From contig CABVAP010000018.1 in NCBI GenBank assembly GCA_902496345.1, positions 1 to 24,734 on the forward strand: 24,734 nt of DNA, in the 5' to 3' direction. Both the position numbers and the translations under genes were made by a program. The notes under the pieces were generated by a model that ran no database searches, was not told where the DNA came from, and saw nothing but the letters and a program-made list of their open reading frames with translations. This document shows positions 14,982 through 24,312 of the stretch, piece after piece; the stretch's first letter is position 1, and the number at the start of each line of letters is the position of its first letter. Source of the DNA: an uncultured Eubacteriales bacterium (GTDB taxonomy: Bacteria; Bacillota; Clostridia; Lachnospirales; CAG-274).

Positions 14982-17344
14982 GTGTTTGAGCCAGAGCTTG
15001 CGTTTGAAGTTGTAACAGAAGATGAACTTATTGTTAAAGTTCCAAGCTGAGTTGCACCAGAAACAGTACCACCTGTTGCAAAACCGTTTGCGTCAAGTTC
15101 GCCACTGTATGTACCACCCTGATTTATAGTAACCGTTGAGCCACTTGTAAGCCCCTCTGCCCCAAAAACAATTGATTGAACAGTTTTTTTGTTTTTGTAT
15201 GCAGCTAAAACATTTCCGTTTGAATCGCAAATAGTTGTCAAAGTTCCAGAAGATATTGAACTTGAAGGTCTATACTTAATAGCTTTTGCTCCTGTATCGC
15301 TTACAGAAGGTGCTTCGTCCATTCCTGAACTACCAACAGCAAGCAAAAGTCCTCCGTTGTATGTAATTGTGTTGTTGTTATCGCCACAATCCAAAGCACC
15401 GTCACCGTTTGAAGATGGACCGTCTACAACTGTTGTACCACCATTTACAATTATATTTCCGTTTGAGTCAATTCCGTCACCACTTGCATTTACAAATATG
15501 TAACCACCATTGATTGTAATAAGTGGAGTTTCTGTTGAATCGCTTGAACTGCTTGAACCACTGGAACTGCCTGAACCACCTGAGCTACCAGAACTACTTG
15601 AGCCACCAAGGCCACCAGAAGGTCTGCCCCAAGGTGTATTTTGGTCATTTCCACCCATTCCAGAGTTGTCAGCACCACCATTTGCGTTAATTCCGTCGTC
15701 AGATGCAACAACAGAGATATTACCGTCATTAATTGTTATATAAACAGCCTCAAGTCCTTCGTAAGATTTGCTTATAGTGATGTTACCGCCATTTACTGTA
15801 AGTGTATCGTCTGCGTGAACACCGTCATCACCTGTTGATGCAATAATTGTTCCATTGTCAATAGTGATTGTTCCGTTTGAATGAACCGAGTCATCTGTGC
15901 TTGTAATATTCAATGTACCTGATTTTATGTTAAGGTCAGTTGTCGCTTTAACGCCTTTTCCAACTGCTGAAATTGTTGTTTCTCCACCATTTATAAGGAT
16001 TTCTGCGTCACTTGTTATACCGTTGTCACCAGATGTCAAATTAAGGTTTCCTCCCTCAACATCAACGTTTACAGCACCTTGTATTGAATCTTGAGAAACA
16101 TCGGTAACAATTGTACCACCGTTTATAATAACGCTTGCTGACGATGATTTAAGACCATCATAGTTATAATTTTCTGTATCCGTTCCTTTTGCTGTACAAG
16201 TGATTGTACCACCATTTACAACTAAATCACCTGTGCCAGATGCAATTGTATTGTTATTTGCTGTTGCATTTATTGTACCACCGTCAATAGTCATATATGT
16301 TTCTGCCTTAATACCGTTGTTTCCAGCATTTATAGTTATGTCAACAGCTTTGTCATCTTCGTTTATTATAACGTGGTTTTTAGTACACTTGATACCATTT
16401 CCACCAGATGTAACATTTATTGTACCACCAGAAATTGATATGTAATCTTTTGCCCTAATTCCGTTATCAACTGCATTTACAGTAACTTTTCCATTTTTAA
16501 TTTTAAGCTCGTCTTTACTAGCTATTCCGTCACTAGCATTTCCGTTTACGACAAGCTCCCCTGCTCCTTTTATTGTAATTCTATCCTTACTGAAAAGACA
16601 AGCGTCTGGTTCTCCGTCTTCAGCGTCAACGTCTGTATAAACTGCCACATCTGTCAAAGTATTTGTTGTACCCTTTTGAAGTTTGAGGTCCATATCGCCA
16701 TTTAAAGCATAAAAAGGTGAACCTTTTGAGCTAGTTATATCAACACCATTTAAAATAATTTCTACGTCATTATCTGAGTTTACAATTATTTGACCGTCAG
16801 ATAATGTGCCAGAAATAGTATAAACACCTGCTTGTGTTATTGTTATTATGTTGTTTGTGTTGTCGGCAACAGCTCCAGAGCCATCTACAACCGAACCATT
16901 GTCAGCAAGAGTTATTGTTGCCTCTGCTGTTGTTGTTTCTGTTGATTCTGTCGAACCCTCTGTTTCACTTTCTGAACTATCTGTTGTGTTCTCTGTCACA
17001 GATTCTGTTGTGCTTTCTGATGTATCGTTATCAGTATCACTACCACCACCATTTACCTCAACAGGAAAAGTGTTTTTCAAATCAAGAACTTTTTGCAAAA
17101 CTAAAACGGCATCGTTTATTGTAAGCTCATCTGAACCAGAAACTTTGCCAAGCTCGATTGAATCATCACTTAAAACACCACCATTTAAAACTTGTGTTAA
17201 AATAAGAGATGAGTCAACAGCAGTTAAATATCCGTCACCAGAAACGTCACCGTATAGCTTATCGGCAGAAACTGGCATAGCTGACATACAACCAACAGTC
17301 GTTGTAAGTATCAGACTACCTAATTTTTTAACATTCACTTTCAT
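14972..17344 (-). CDS. Secreted dockerin protein with Cthe_2159-like carbohydrate-binding beta-helix
   Basis: A 790-residue exported protein. Residues 1-27 are a signal peptide (cleavage after VSA). Residues about 30-90 are a type I dockerin: the first calcium loop (GDVSGDGYLTAVD) is good, the second (GKVSGSDELTIND) is weak. An acidic Ser/Thr/Glu linker (about 100-143) follows. The remainder is a long run of short strands with recurring ING and DGI steps, the pattern of the Cthe_2159 family (PF14262), a beta-helix reported to bind acidic plant polysaccharides. A Ser/Gly-rich loop interrupts the helix near 576-612. The dockerin would dock it to a cohesin scaffold, none of which is in the window. 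AGGAG lies nine bases before the ATG. Its last codons lie inside repeat family A. Confidence 0.88.
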   Translation of the reverse strand: MKVNVKKLGSLILTTTVGCMSAMPVSADKLYGDVSGDGYLTAVDSSLILTQVLNGGVLSDDSIELGKVSGSDELTINDAVLVLQKVLDLKNTFPVEVNGGGSDTDNDTSESTTESVTENTTDSSESETEGSTESTETTTAEATITLADNGSVVDGSGAVADNTNNIITITQAGVYTISGTLSDGQIIVNSDNDVEIILNGVDITSSKGSPFYALNGDMDLKLQKGTTNTLTDVAVYTDVDAEDGEPDACLFSKDRITIKGAGELVVNGNASDGIASKDELKIKNGKVTVNAVDNGIRAKDYISISGGTINVTSGGNGIKCTKNHVIINEDDKAVDITINAGNNGIKAETYMTIDGGTINATANNNTIASGTGDLVVNGGTITCTAKGTDTENYNYDGLKSSSASVIINGGTIVTDVSQDSIQGAVNVDVEGGNLNLTSGDNGITSDAEILINGGETTISAVGKGVKATTDLNIKSGTLNITSTDDSVHSNGTITIDNGTIIASTGDDGVHADDTLTVNGGNITISKSYEGLEAVYITINDGNISVVASDDGINANGGADNSGMGGNDQNTPWGRPSGGLGGSSSSGSSGGSGSSSGSSSSSDSTETPLITINGGYIFVNASGDGIDSNGNIIVNGGTTVVDGPSSNGDGALDCGDNNNTITYNGGLLLAVGSSGMDEAPSVSDTGAKAIKYRPSSSISSGTLTTICDSNGNVLAAYKNKKTVQSIVFGAEGLTSGSTVTINQGGTYSGELDANGFATGGTVSGATQLGTLTISSSSVTTSNASSGSNTRP

Positions 17345-17706
17345 AATAATTCACTCCTCATTTTTATTTTACAACAACGGAACATATCGTTGCTGTAACA
17401 CCATTAATATCATTAACATAGTTTTAACATATAATATTTTTATTAATAAATCTTTAATCCAAAATTAAAATTTGATTAAAATACTTTTTTGACAAATATA
17501 TTAAATCACAGATTGCACAAAACAGCATAAACTTCCAAAAAACCTATTTTGTTTATGTGAAATTAATAAATTACATTTTTTAACGTATTATAGGCATTTT
17601 AAATAAATTTTCTAAATTGTTCATTAGTGAGTTATTTGTGCAAAATAAACAATGTAATCATACTGTGATTTTTCTGTTAATATTACTAAAAAAAACGTAA
17701 AATATG
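17345..17706. other. Divergent intergenic region, 362 bases without a gene
   Basis: It separates the divergent dockerin and chemoreceptor genes and is very AT-rich. CAACG/CGTTG forms a small hairpin near 17372. The dockerin promoter should lie here on the minus strand, but I found only weak TATTAT-type -10 candidates near 17430 and do not assign one. Nothing else is recognisable. Confidence 0.5.
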
Positions 17707-17735
17707 TTGATTAATGTCGTATTTTATAGTATAAT
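17707..17735 (+). promoter_or_regulatory. Sigma-70-type promoter of the chemoreceptor gene
   Basis: TTGATT (17707-17712) and TATAAT (17730-17735) are 17 bases apart. The predicted start near 17742 leaves a leader of about 63 bases. It does not resemble the flagellar sigma-28 consensus. Confidence 0.8.
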
Positions 17736-17804
17736 TAACCCAATATTATTAGATTGTTACTATTTATCATTATTGTAAAAAGGGTTAAAATGGGAGGTCT
17801 TTCA

Positions 17805-19556
17805 ATGAGTAAACGAAACAATAAGAAAATTTCGATTCGTGCAAGAATGAGAATACTTACAGTTTTTGTAACAGTAGCAGCTTTTATTTCAAGTTTTGCT
17901 AGTATATTTGGCGTGCTTCACTTAAACAAAGATTATATCGATGTAGCAAACTCTTCATTTTACAGACTTAACACAGTGCACGAAATACAAGCAAACTTTG
18001 ACGCATTAAAAGAAAACATATCTCTTGTAATAAACTTTGGTATAGTATTTGATAACTTAGAACACGCAAAAAGTTGCTATGACAAAGTTTCTGGAAACAT
18101 CGACTCTATTAAAAAAAGTATCGAAGGTTATAAAGAAAATCTTAACAGCGATTCATCTGTTACAGCTGAAAATTTAAAGAAACTTAATAATGACGCTGAT
18201 GACATTTTAAATAGAATAGAAGATACTTACGGTAACCTTGTATCTGGACTTTACACAGACATAACTGACGGTAAAATTGACAACATAAATACAATTGAAC
18301 AATTCCTTTCAATAGGTGAAACAAATGACGCTATAAAGGCTGAAATCGATGAAATGCTTTCTGCTGCTAGCGAAAAAGCAAATGGTTCTATACAAGAAAA
18401 CTATTCTTTAGCATTTGTTATAGTTGCTATACTTATTGCAATAGCCGTTTTAGTGTTCTTTGGAGAAGGTTTTTCTCTCAAACTTATGGGAAGCTTTACG
18501 AAAGCAACAAAAGAATTTACAGACAGACTTGTTTCATTTGCTCAAGGTGACCTTAAATCTCCAACACCTGAATATAAAACAGGTGATGAACTTCAAGAAA
18601 TTTCAGACGCTTTCTTATATTTTAAAACACAACTTAATAAAATGATAATAGATATTGACTATCAACTTGCATCTATGGCAAACGGAAACTTTGATGTTTC
18701 AAGTAATGTCGAGGAAAGCTATATTGGTGACTTTAAACCTCTTTTGTCATCTATGAAAAAAATAGAAAATGATTTAAGTAAAACATTAAATACAATAGCA
18801 CTTGCATCAGAACAAGTATTTTCTGGTGCTGAACAGGTTGCCGGTGGTGCTGAATCTTTAAGCCAAGGTACAACACAACAGGCGTCAGCAACTCAACAGC
18901 TTGCTGCAACAATAAATGAAGTTTTCGTAACTGTTGAGAAAAACAGAGATAATGCAAACGCTGCAACTCAAGAGGCAGAAGATGTTCTTGCACAAATCAA
19001 CGCAAGTAATTCCGATATGGAAAAAATGCTTAAAGCTATGGAAGACATCAACAAAAGTTCTTATGAAATCGAAAGCATTATCAAAGTTATCGAAGACATT
19101 GCATTCCAGACAAATATCCTTTCACTCAACGCTGCCGTTGAAGCTGCAAGAGCTGGTGACGAAGGAAAAGGCTTTATGGTTGTAGCTGATGAAGTTAGAG
19201 AGCTTGCATCTAAAAGTGCCGAAGCGTCAAGAAATTCTGCTGAGCTTGTTATGGCGTCAATTAAGTCTGTAACAAACGGAAAAAGAATTGCAAAAGAAAC
19301 TGCTTCTGTTTTATCTAAAACAGTTGAACAAGTTGCAACTACAGTTAGCCATATAGATGAAATCGCAAAATCTTGCGAAATACAGTATGAACAGGTTAAA
19401 CAGATTAATGACGGAGCAGAACAAATTTCATCAGTTGTGCAGATGAACTCGGCAACATCAGAAGAAAGTGCTGCTATCAGTCAAGAATTATCTGGTCAAG
19501 CCGAAACACTTAAAAACACTATTGAAAACTTTAAAATCAAACAAGATTTTAAATAA
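17805..19556 (+). CDS. Methyl-accepting chemotaxis protein
   Basis: A 583-residue transmembrane chemoreceptor. Basic N-terminus, TM1 about 17-40, an extracellular helical ligand domain about 41-200 (four-helix-bundle type by pattern), TM2 about 202-219, then two successive HAMP-like segments (about 221-280 and 281-330) and a long cytoplasmic coiled coil. The CheA/CheW-binding hairpin tip is clear at about 427-465 (IAFQTNILSLNAAVEAARAG, then GFMVVADEVRELA). There is no C-terminal CheR-binding pentapeptide. ATG 17805 is used, seven bases after GGGAGG; upstream in-frame starts overlap or precede that site. The ligand is unknown. Neighbouring FliD-like and cyclic-di-GMP genes suit a motile cell. 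Confidence 0.95.
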   Translation: MSKRNNKKISIRARMRILTVFVTVAAFISSFASIFGVLHLNKDYIDVANSSFYRLNTVHEIQANFDALKENISLVINFGIVFDNLEHAKSCYDKVSGNIDSIKKSIEGYKENLNSDSSVTAENLKKLNNDADDILNRIEDTYGNLVSGLYTDITDGKIDNINTIEQFLSIGETNDAIKAEIDEMLSAASEKANGSIQENYSLAFVIVAILIAIAVLVFFGEGFSLKLMGSFTKATKEFTDRLVSFAQGDLKSPTPEYKTGDELQEISDAFLYFKTQLNKMIIDIDYQLASMANGNFDVSSNVEESYIGDFKPLLSSMKKIENDLSKTLNTIALASEQVFSGAEQVAGGAESLSQGTTQQASATQQLAATINEVFVTVEKNRDNANAATQEAEDVLAQINASNSDMEKMLKAMEDINKSSYEIESIIKVIEDIAFQTNILSLNAAVEAARAGDEGKGFMVVADEVRELASKSAEASRNSAELVMASIKSVTNGKRIAKETASVLSKTVEQVATTVSHIDEIAKSCEIQYEQVKQINDGAEQISSVVQMNSATSEESAAISQELSGQAETLKNTIENFKIKQDFK

Positions 19557-19595
19557 TATTTCAAAAAATTTTTAAATAGTATTGAATTTATTAAG

Positions 19596-19650
19596 AGATA
19601 AACCGATATATAATATAGAAAGAGATGACTATATTTGTATCGGTTTATCT
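19596..19650. terminator. Long hairpin after the chemoreceptor gene
   Basis: AGATAAACCGATA pairs perfectly with TATCGGTTTATCT (13 bp), with an inner ATATAG/CTATAT stem. The T run is poor, so it may be a weak terminator or a regulatory hairpin. It touches the -35 element of the next promoter. Confidence 0.5.
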
Positions 19651-19677
19651 TGCATTTGATGATAATTATAGTATAAT
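19650..19677 (+). promoter_or_regulatory. Promoter of the FliD-like gene
   Basis: TTGCAT (19650-19655) and TATAAT (19672-19677) are 16 bases apart. The predicted leader is about 40 bases. No sigma-28 motif was found. Confidence 0.65.
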
Positions 19678-19724
19678 ATTTATATATTGATTGTTGTATT
19701 GGAAAATTAAGAGAGGTGATTTTT

Positions 19725-20996
19725 ATGTCTAACTTATCTATTGCTAACAGATATTCAATGTATTCAAACTTAATATCACAGACATATAAAACAAACAACA
19801 CATCAACAAGCACAGCAAATAGCCTTTTAGGTATGTACTCTTACATCTATGGTACACAAAGCTCAACTGTTTCTGCCGAAACAAGCGAATATCTTGTTGA
19901 CCTTAAAGAGTCTGCTGGAATAACACTTGACGACATAAATGACATAAAAGGAACAAGCATAAAAATAACTGCAAATAGTGATAGTTCTGCTGTTTCTACA
20001 AAATACACAGGAGCAACAAAAAAAGACGATGTAAAAATTGATGTATACGATGTAGCGTCCGGACAAACAAACGAAAGCGAAAGCTTTAAATCAAATGCGT
20101 CAAGCATATATTATTCAAAAGCTACAAAAATAAATATAACAACAAGTGCTGGAAAAAGCGTTTCAATAAACTACTCATCTGCAAGCAGTGAAACAGATGA
20201 AAAAGCACTTAAAAACATTGCGTCTAAAATTAACAAAGCAAATGTAGGTGTTACTGCGTCTGTAGAAAAAGACTCAAAAACAAACACAAGCAAGCTTGTT
20301 GTTAAAGGCAAAGAGGGTTCAGAGAACAGCTTTGAAATAACAGGAAATCTTGCTGAAAAGCTTGGAATTGACAACGTTAAAAAAGAAGCAACTGACGCAA
20401 GATATTCTATAAATGGTGAAGATATACAAACATCTTCTACAAACGAAATTAAAGTTGACGATGAGCTTACTGTAACATTAAAAGAAAAGACAGAAAAAAC
20501 TGCCACAATTTCTTACGGAAAAAACAACATCACAACTATAAACAAGGCAAGAAAGCTTGTCAACGCATTTAACGAGCTTGCAGGAACAGCTTATTCTTCT
20601 GATGACTCTGGTGCTGAAAAATTAGGAAACAGATTACAGTCCATAGCAAAAACTTATGCACCATCTCTATCAAAGATAGGTGTAACACTCAATTCAAAAG
20701 GTTATCTTACAATTGATGAGGATAAAATGGCTGATTCTGCGAAAAACGGTGACCTTGATAACTTCTTTGAAACAAACGGAACAAACAAAACAAATTACGG
20801 TTTTACAAACAGACTTGAAGACCTTGCAAAAAGAGTTGACAAAGACCCAACACAGTACCTTTCTAGCGAGGCAAAAGCAGAAGTTAATTCAAGCAACAGT
20901 TCTTATTATTCAAATGTTGGTTCAGCAAACTACAACTACATAAGTGCGTACTACAGATATTCAAACACAGCACTTTTGTTCAATGCGTTTGCATAA
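19725..20996 (+). CDS. FliD-like (flagellar filament cap-related) protein
   Basis: A 423-residue protein without a signal peptide. From about 125 to 350 it follows the FliD pattern: SVSINYSS...ASKINKANVGVTASV, a KLVVKGKEGSENSFEI stretch, ARYSINGEDI...TNEIKV, a VNAFNEL motif, and SKIGVTLNSKGYLTIDEDKM, the FliD C-terminal signature. The usual N-terminal FliD coiled coil is not recognisable; the first 60 residues are Ser/Thr/Asn/Tyr-rich. No fliS, flagellin or other flagellar gene is adjacent. It may be a cap or adhesin variant exported by the flagellar type III route, which is inference. ATG 19725 follows GAGAGGTGAT; the in-frame GTG at 19716 overlaps that site. It has its own promoter and terminator. 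Confidence 0.65.
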   Translation: MSNLSIANRYSMYSNLISQTYKTNNTSTSTANSLLGMYSYIYGTQSSTVSAETSEYLVDLKESAGITLDDINDIKGTSIKITANSDSSAVSTKYTGATKKDDVKIDVYDVASGQTNESESFKSNASSIYYSKATKINITTSAGKSVSINYSSASSETDEKALKNIASKINKANVGVTASVEKDSKTNTSKLVVKGKEGSENSFEITGNLAEKLGIDNVKKEATDARYSINGEDIQTSSTNEIKVDDELTVTLKEKTEKTATISYGKNNITTINKARKLVNAFNELAGTAYSSDDSGAEKLGNRLQSIAKTYAPSLSKIGVTLNSKGYLTIDEDKMADSAKNGDLDNFFETNGTNKTNYGFTNRLEDLAKRVDKDPTQYLSSEAKAEVNSSNSSYYSNVGSANYNYISAYYRYSNTALLFNAFA

Positions 20997-21093
20997 TACA
21001 TAATATTATTTGGATTTATTTAGACTTACTTAAATTTACGTTATAAATTTTTGCAAAAACTATTCGCAAACCTATACTTTTACGGACAGTTTT

Positions 21094-21123
21094 AGGGATT
21101 GTCGCAACGACAATCCCTTTTTT
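21094..21123 (+). terminator. Intrinsic terminator after the FliD-like gene
   Basis: AGGGATTGTCG and CGACAATCCCT form a perfect 11-bp stem with a CAA loop and six T. The rest of the 311-base gap to the xylulokinase holds AAGACCTT pieces resembling the edge of repeat family A (21124-21165), then the promoter at 21241. Confidence 0.92.
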
Positions 21124-21240
21124 AAGACCTTTTAAGAGAGATTAAGACCTTGGGTCTTTAATGTTTTTAATATTTTTAATGTTGTAAGTATAACTTTGAA
21201 AATAATTTAAACTTTTTTCACTTTTTTTAGTAATTAGTGT

Positions 21241-21268
21241 TTGATTTTTCTGTAAAATTTGATATAAT
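21241..21268 (+). promoter_or_regulatory. Sigma-70-type promoter of the xylulokinase gene
   Basis: TTGATT (21241-21246) and TATAAT (21263-21268) are 16 bases apart. The start near 21275 gives a short leader of about 33 bases. No operator for a xylose repressor is evident. Confidence 0.75.
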
Positions 21269-21307
21269 AACTTTATCTTATTAAAATTTTAAAAGGAGAA
21301 ATTTAAA

Positions 21308-22801
21308 ATGAATTACGTTCTTGGTATTGATTTAGGTACAAGTGGTGTTAAATGTCTTTTGGTTTCAGAAGACGGAAATATATTAGGCTCAACATCAAAA
21401 AGTTATAAACCAGACTTTGGCGAAAACGGACACGTTGAACAAGACCCTTCTGTTTGGTGGGAAAATACAAAAGAGGCCGTAAAAAATATTATAAATGAAT
21501 ATCCAGAGGCAAAAGGCAAAGTTGCAGCATTAAGCTGTTCAGGACAAATGCACAGCTCTGTTTTTCTTGATAAAACAGGTAATGTTATCAGAAAAGCAAT
21601 CCTTTGGAATGACACAAGAACAACACCTCAAATCAAAGAAATCTATGAAAAAGCAGATGGGCTTGAAAATGTTCTCGGAATGGTTTATAATAAAGCTCTT
21701 GAGGGCTTTACACTTCCAAAAATTCTTTGGCTTCGTGAAAACGAACCAGATAACTTTGACAAAGTATCAAAAGTTATTATGCCAAAAGATTACATAAATT
21801 ATATGCTCACAGGAAATATTAAAACAGAAGTATCTGATGCAGCAGGTACACTCTTGTTTGATGTAAAAAATTCAACTTGGTCAGACGCTATGCTTGAAAA
21901 AATGAATTTAAGCAAAGACATTCTTCCAGAAGTATTACAATCAACAGGCGTTGTTGGTGAAGTAACATCTGAACTTGCAAAAGAATTAGGACTTGCAGAC
22001 GGTGCAAAAGTTATCGCTGGTGGTGCCGATAATAGTTGTGCAGCAGTTGGTAACGGTGTTATCTCTAAAGGTCAGGCAGTATTAAGCGTTGGTACAAGTG
22101 GTACAGCAATCGCATATCTTGACGGTATCAATAATAAAGTTACAGGTGACGTTCACCTTTTCAATTACTCTATGCCTGATAGTCTTTATGCAATGGGTTG
22201 TATGCTTTGTGCTGGTGAGGCTCTTAACTGGCTTAAAAGAACACTTTTTGAAGATACATCATTTAACGAATTAAATGCACTTGCTGAAAAAGCACCTGTT
22301 GGAAGTGGTGGAATCGTATTTCTTCCATACCTCTTTGGCGAAAGATGCCCATACTCTGACGTAAATGCAAGAGGTGTATTCTTTGGAATTTCTGGAGCAA
22401 CAGGAAAAGGCGAATTAATTCGTTCTGTTATGGAGGGTGTTGCCTTTGGACTTAAAGACCTTTTCTCACTTGTAACAGATTTTGTTGATGTAAACGAACT
22501 TTACATCACTGGTGGTGGTGCAAAAAGTAAGATTTGGGGACAAATCATTGCCGATGTTGTTGGTAGAGAGCTTAACGTATTAAATATAGAAGAGGGTCCA
22601 TCTTTCGGTGCTGCATTAATCGCACTTGTTGGCTCTGGAATTTGCTCTGACTTTGAAACAGCAAAAGGAAAATCTGTAAAAGTTATAAAAACAATTAAAC
22701 CAAGTGAAAATGTTGCAAAATATACAGAAATCCACAAAATTTACACTGAACTTTATAAAACTAATAAAGAAATGTTTGCTAAACTTCAAGAAATTAAATA
22801 A
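21308..22801 (+). CDS. xylB: Xylulokinase (FGGY sugar kinase)
   Basis: A 497-residue cytoplasmic kinase that phosphorylates D-xylulose with ATP to xylulose 5-phosphate, feeding the pentose phosphate pathway. Family marks: GIDLGTSGVK phosphate loop (6-15), GQMHSSV (79-85, the Met-His pair typical of xylulokinases), LWNDTR (99-104), catalytic Asp D241 in GGADNSC, VGTSGT, PYLFGERCPY, and the second FGGY signature including GGGAKSKIW and GPSFGAAL. Length matches XylB. ATG 21308 lies nine bases after AAGGAG. No xylose isomerase is nearby, so the substrate may be xylulose made elsewhere; a related FGGY substrate is possible but the motifs favour xylulose. Confidence 0.92.
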   Translation: MNYVLGIDLGTSGVKCLLVSEDGNILGSTSKSYKPDFGENGHVEQDPSVWWENTKEAVKNIINEYPEAKGKVAALSCSGQMHSSVFLDKTGNVIRKAILWNDTRTTPQIKEIYEKADGLENVLGMVYNKALEGFTLPKILWLRENEPDNFDKVSKVIMPKDYINYMLTGNIKTEVSDAAGTLLFDVKNSTWSDAMLEKMNLSKDILPEVLQSTGVVGEVTSELAKELGLADGAKVIAGGADNSCAAVGNGVISKGQAVLSVGTSGTAIAYLDGINNKVTGDVHLFNYSMPDSLYAMGCMLCAGEALNWLKRTLFEDTSFNELNALAEKAPVGSGGIVFLPYLFGERCPYSDVNARGVFFGISGATGKGELIRSVMEGVAFGLKDLFSLVTDFVDVNELYITGGGAKSKIWGQIIADVVGRELNVLNIEEGPSFGAALIALVGSGICSDFETAKGKSVKVIKTIKPSENVAKYTEIHKIYTELYKTNKEMFAKLQEIK

Positions 22802-22894
22802 TTAAAATGATTAATAGCTATTTATATTACTTTTATGTTGCTTAACATTGTTTTTTCCTTGTAGTTTTGCAAATTTTTAGGAGGACATTGTGAA

Positions 22895-23896
22895 ATGAAA
22901 AAAAATATTTTGAGTTTAATTTTAACCCTTTCGGTTGTATCACTTTTATTTTGTGGTTGTGGAGAACAGCAAACGGAAACAAAAGTTTTACGACTTGCCG
23001 AAACTCATAATCAAGACCACATAACAACACAAGCAGACCTAGAGTTTGCAAAACTTGTTGAGGAAAAAAGCAACGGAACAATAAAAATCGAGGTTCACAC
23101 AGACGGTGAACTTGGTTCAGAAGAGGAAGTTTTAAACCAGGTTTACGAAAACAAATTAGACTTTGCAAGAATTTCTATGTCAACACCATCAGATATTGAT
23201 GTTGTCGAAAAAGTCGAACTTCCTTATATTTTTAGAGATAGAGGGCATATGCAAAGGGCCGTAAAACAAGTTGCCGGACCAGCAATTGACCTTGCTATGG
23301 CAGATAAAAATGGTAAAGTATTAGCATACTTTGAATCTGGTGCAAGAAATCTGTATACTAAAAAACCTATAGAAAAACCTGAAGATTTTGAGGGGTTAAG
23401 AATAAGAACTTATTCAACATCAGAATTTTCAGCAGACTTTTTTGCTATGATAGGAGCTAATCCAACTCCTCTTGATTTTTCAGAAATTGCAAGTTCACTT
23501 GAAGCAAACACGATTGACGGAGCAGAAAACAACATAGTAAGCTATTATACATCTGGTCACTATAAATATGCTCCAAACTTGTTAAAAATAGAATATAGAC
23601 GTGTTCCTGATATGCTTGTTATGAGTCGCTCATTATATAATGACCTTTCACAGAAAGAGCAAGACATAATAAACTCAGCAGCATCAGAGGCAGCATTACA
23701 CCAAAGAAACAATTGGGACGATTTTGAAAAAGGAATAGAGGACAAGTTAAGAGCTGAAGGCGTAAACATAACAGAGCCATCAGAAGAGCTTACAGAGTTC
23801 TTAAAACAAAAAGCCGAATTTATATACAGAGAAATCCCAAAAGCAACAAATGAAGATGAAGTAACTCTTTTCGAACAATTAAGAGGAATGCAATAA
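22895..23896 (+). CDS. TRAP-type C4-dicarboxylate/sugar-acid transporter substrate-binding lipoprotein (DctP family)
   Basis: A 333-residue exported lipoprotein. The signal peptide ends LLFCGC with C22 as the probable lipid site. The DctP fold follows: LRLAETHNQDH, VEEKSNGTIKIEV, GELGSEEE, the ARNLYTKKPI strand (R151), GLRIRTYST with R171 at the position of the carboxylate-binding arginine of DctP/SiaP receptors, and TIDGAENN. This predicts an acidic ligand. The membrane partners DctQ and DctM are absent; a terminator and tRNAs follow, so the receptor is an orphan here. The gap from xylB is 93 bases without a clear promoter, so the two are probably co-transcribed, hinting at a sugar or sugar-acid ligand. 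ATG follows AGGAGG by ten bases. Confidence 0.9.
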   Translation: MKKNILSLILTLSVVSLLFCGCGEQQTETKVLRLAETHNQDHITTQADLEFAKLVEEKSNGTIKIEVHTDGELGSEEEVLNQVYENKLDFARISMSTPSDIDVVEKVELPYIFRDRGHMQRAVKQVAGPAIDLAMADKNGKVLAYFESGARNLYTKKPIEKPEDFEGLRIRTYSTSEFSADFFAMIGANPTPLDFSEIASSLEANTIDGAENNIVSYYTSGHYKYAPNLLKIEYRRVPDMLVMSRSLYNDLSQKEQDIINSAASEAALHQRNNWDDFEKGIEDKLRAEGVNITEPSEELTEFLKQKAEFIYREIPKATNEDEVTLFEQLRGMQ

Positions 23897-23906
23897 AAAT
23901 TAAATC

Positions 23907-23969
23907 AAAAAAGGCTGTCGCATTGTAGTATCCTATTTAGGACATTACAAAGGCGACAAGCCTTTTTTT
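23907..23969 (+). terminator. Intrinsic terminator after the xylB-dctP pair
   Basis: AAAAAGGCT plus GTCGC pairs with GCGAC plus AGCCTTTTT (one bulged A). An inner TGTA/TACA and TCCT/AGGA stem extends it, and seven T follow. The 200 bases after it hold no gene. Confidence 0.88.
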
Positions 23970-24169
23970 AGTTTATATATAGGGGGAAAATACAGTTTTT
24001 ATAAAAAATCGATATATTGGCTTAAAATATCAATTTTAACGCATATTAAATACACGCACAAACACTTGTAGAAACCTATTATAAATTTATTAAATTGAGC
24101 AAATTAGGCAAAAAAAATAACCCTCTAATGAAACAACATCATCAGAAAGGTATCGAAAATCAAAACTAG

Positions 24170-24241
24170 TGACCCGTAGGGGAATCGAACCCCTGTTTCA
24201 GCCGTGAGAGGGCCGCGTCTTAACCGCTTGACCAACGGGCC
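24170..24241 (-). tRNA. tRNA-Glu (anticodon CTC)
   Basis: Seventy-two bases fold as a full cloverleaf on the minus strand: acceptor GGCCCGT/ACGGGTC (one G-T pair), D arm GTC/GAC, anticodon stem CGGCC/GGCTG with loop CTCTCAC (anticodon CTC), and T arm with GTTCGATTC. The discriminator is A. CCA is not encoded. Confidence 0.95.
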
Positions 24242-24312
24242 ATATATAAAAATTTAGATAAATTTTCAAATAATTGAGCAAATGGCTGTCAACAAAAGTC
24301 AACAGCCATACA

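Noticed and set aside
16848..17468. Open reading frame of 206 codons on the plus strand opposite the dockerin gene
   Set aside because: It is a Ser/Val/Pro-rich antisense shadow of the acidic linker and beta-helix repeats, with no ribosome binding site.
19573..19614. Sigma-28 flagellar promoter (CCGATA) before the FliD-like gene
   Set aside because: The CCGATAT is part of a 13-bp hairpin stem, and no TAAA element sits at the required spacing of about 15 bases.
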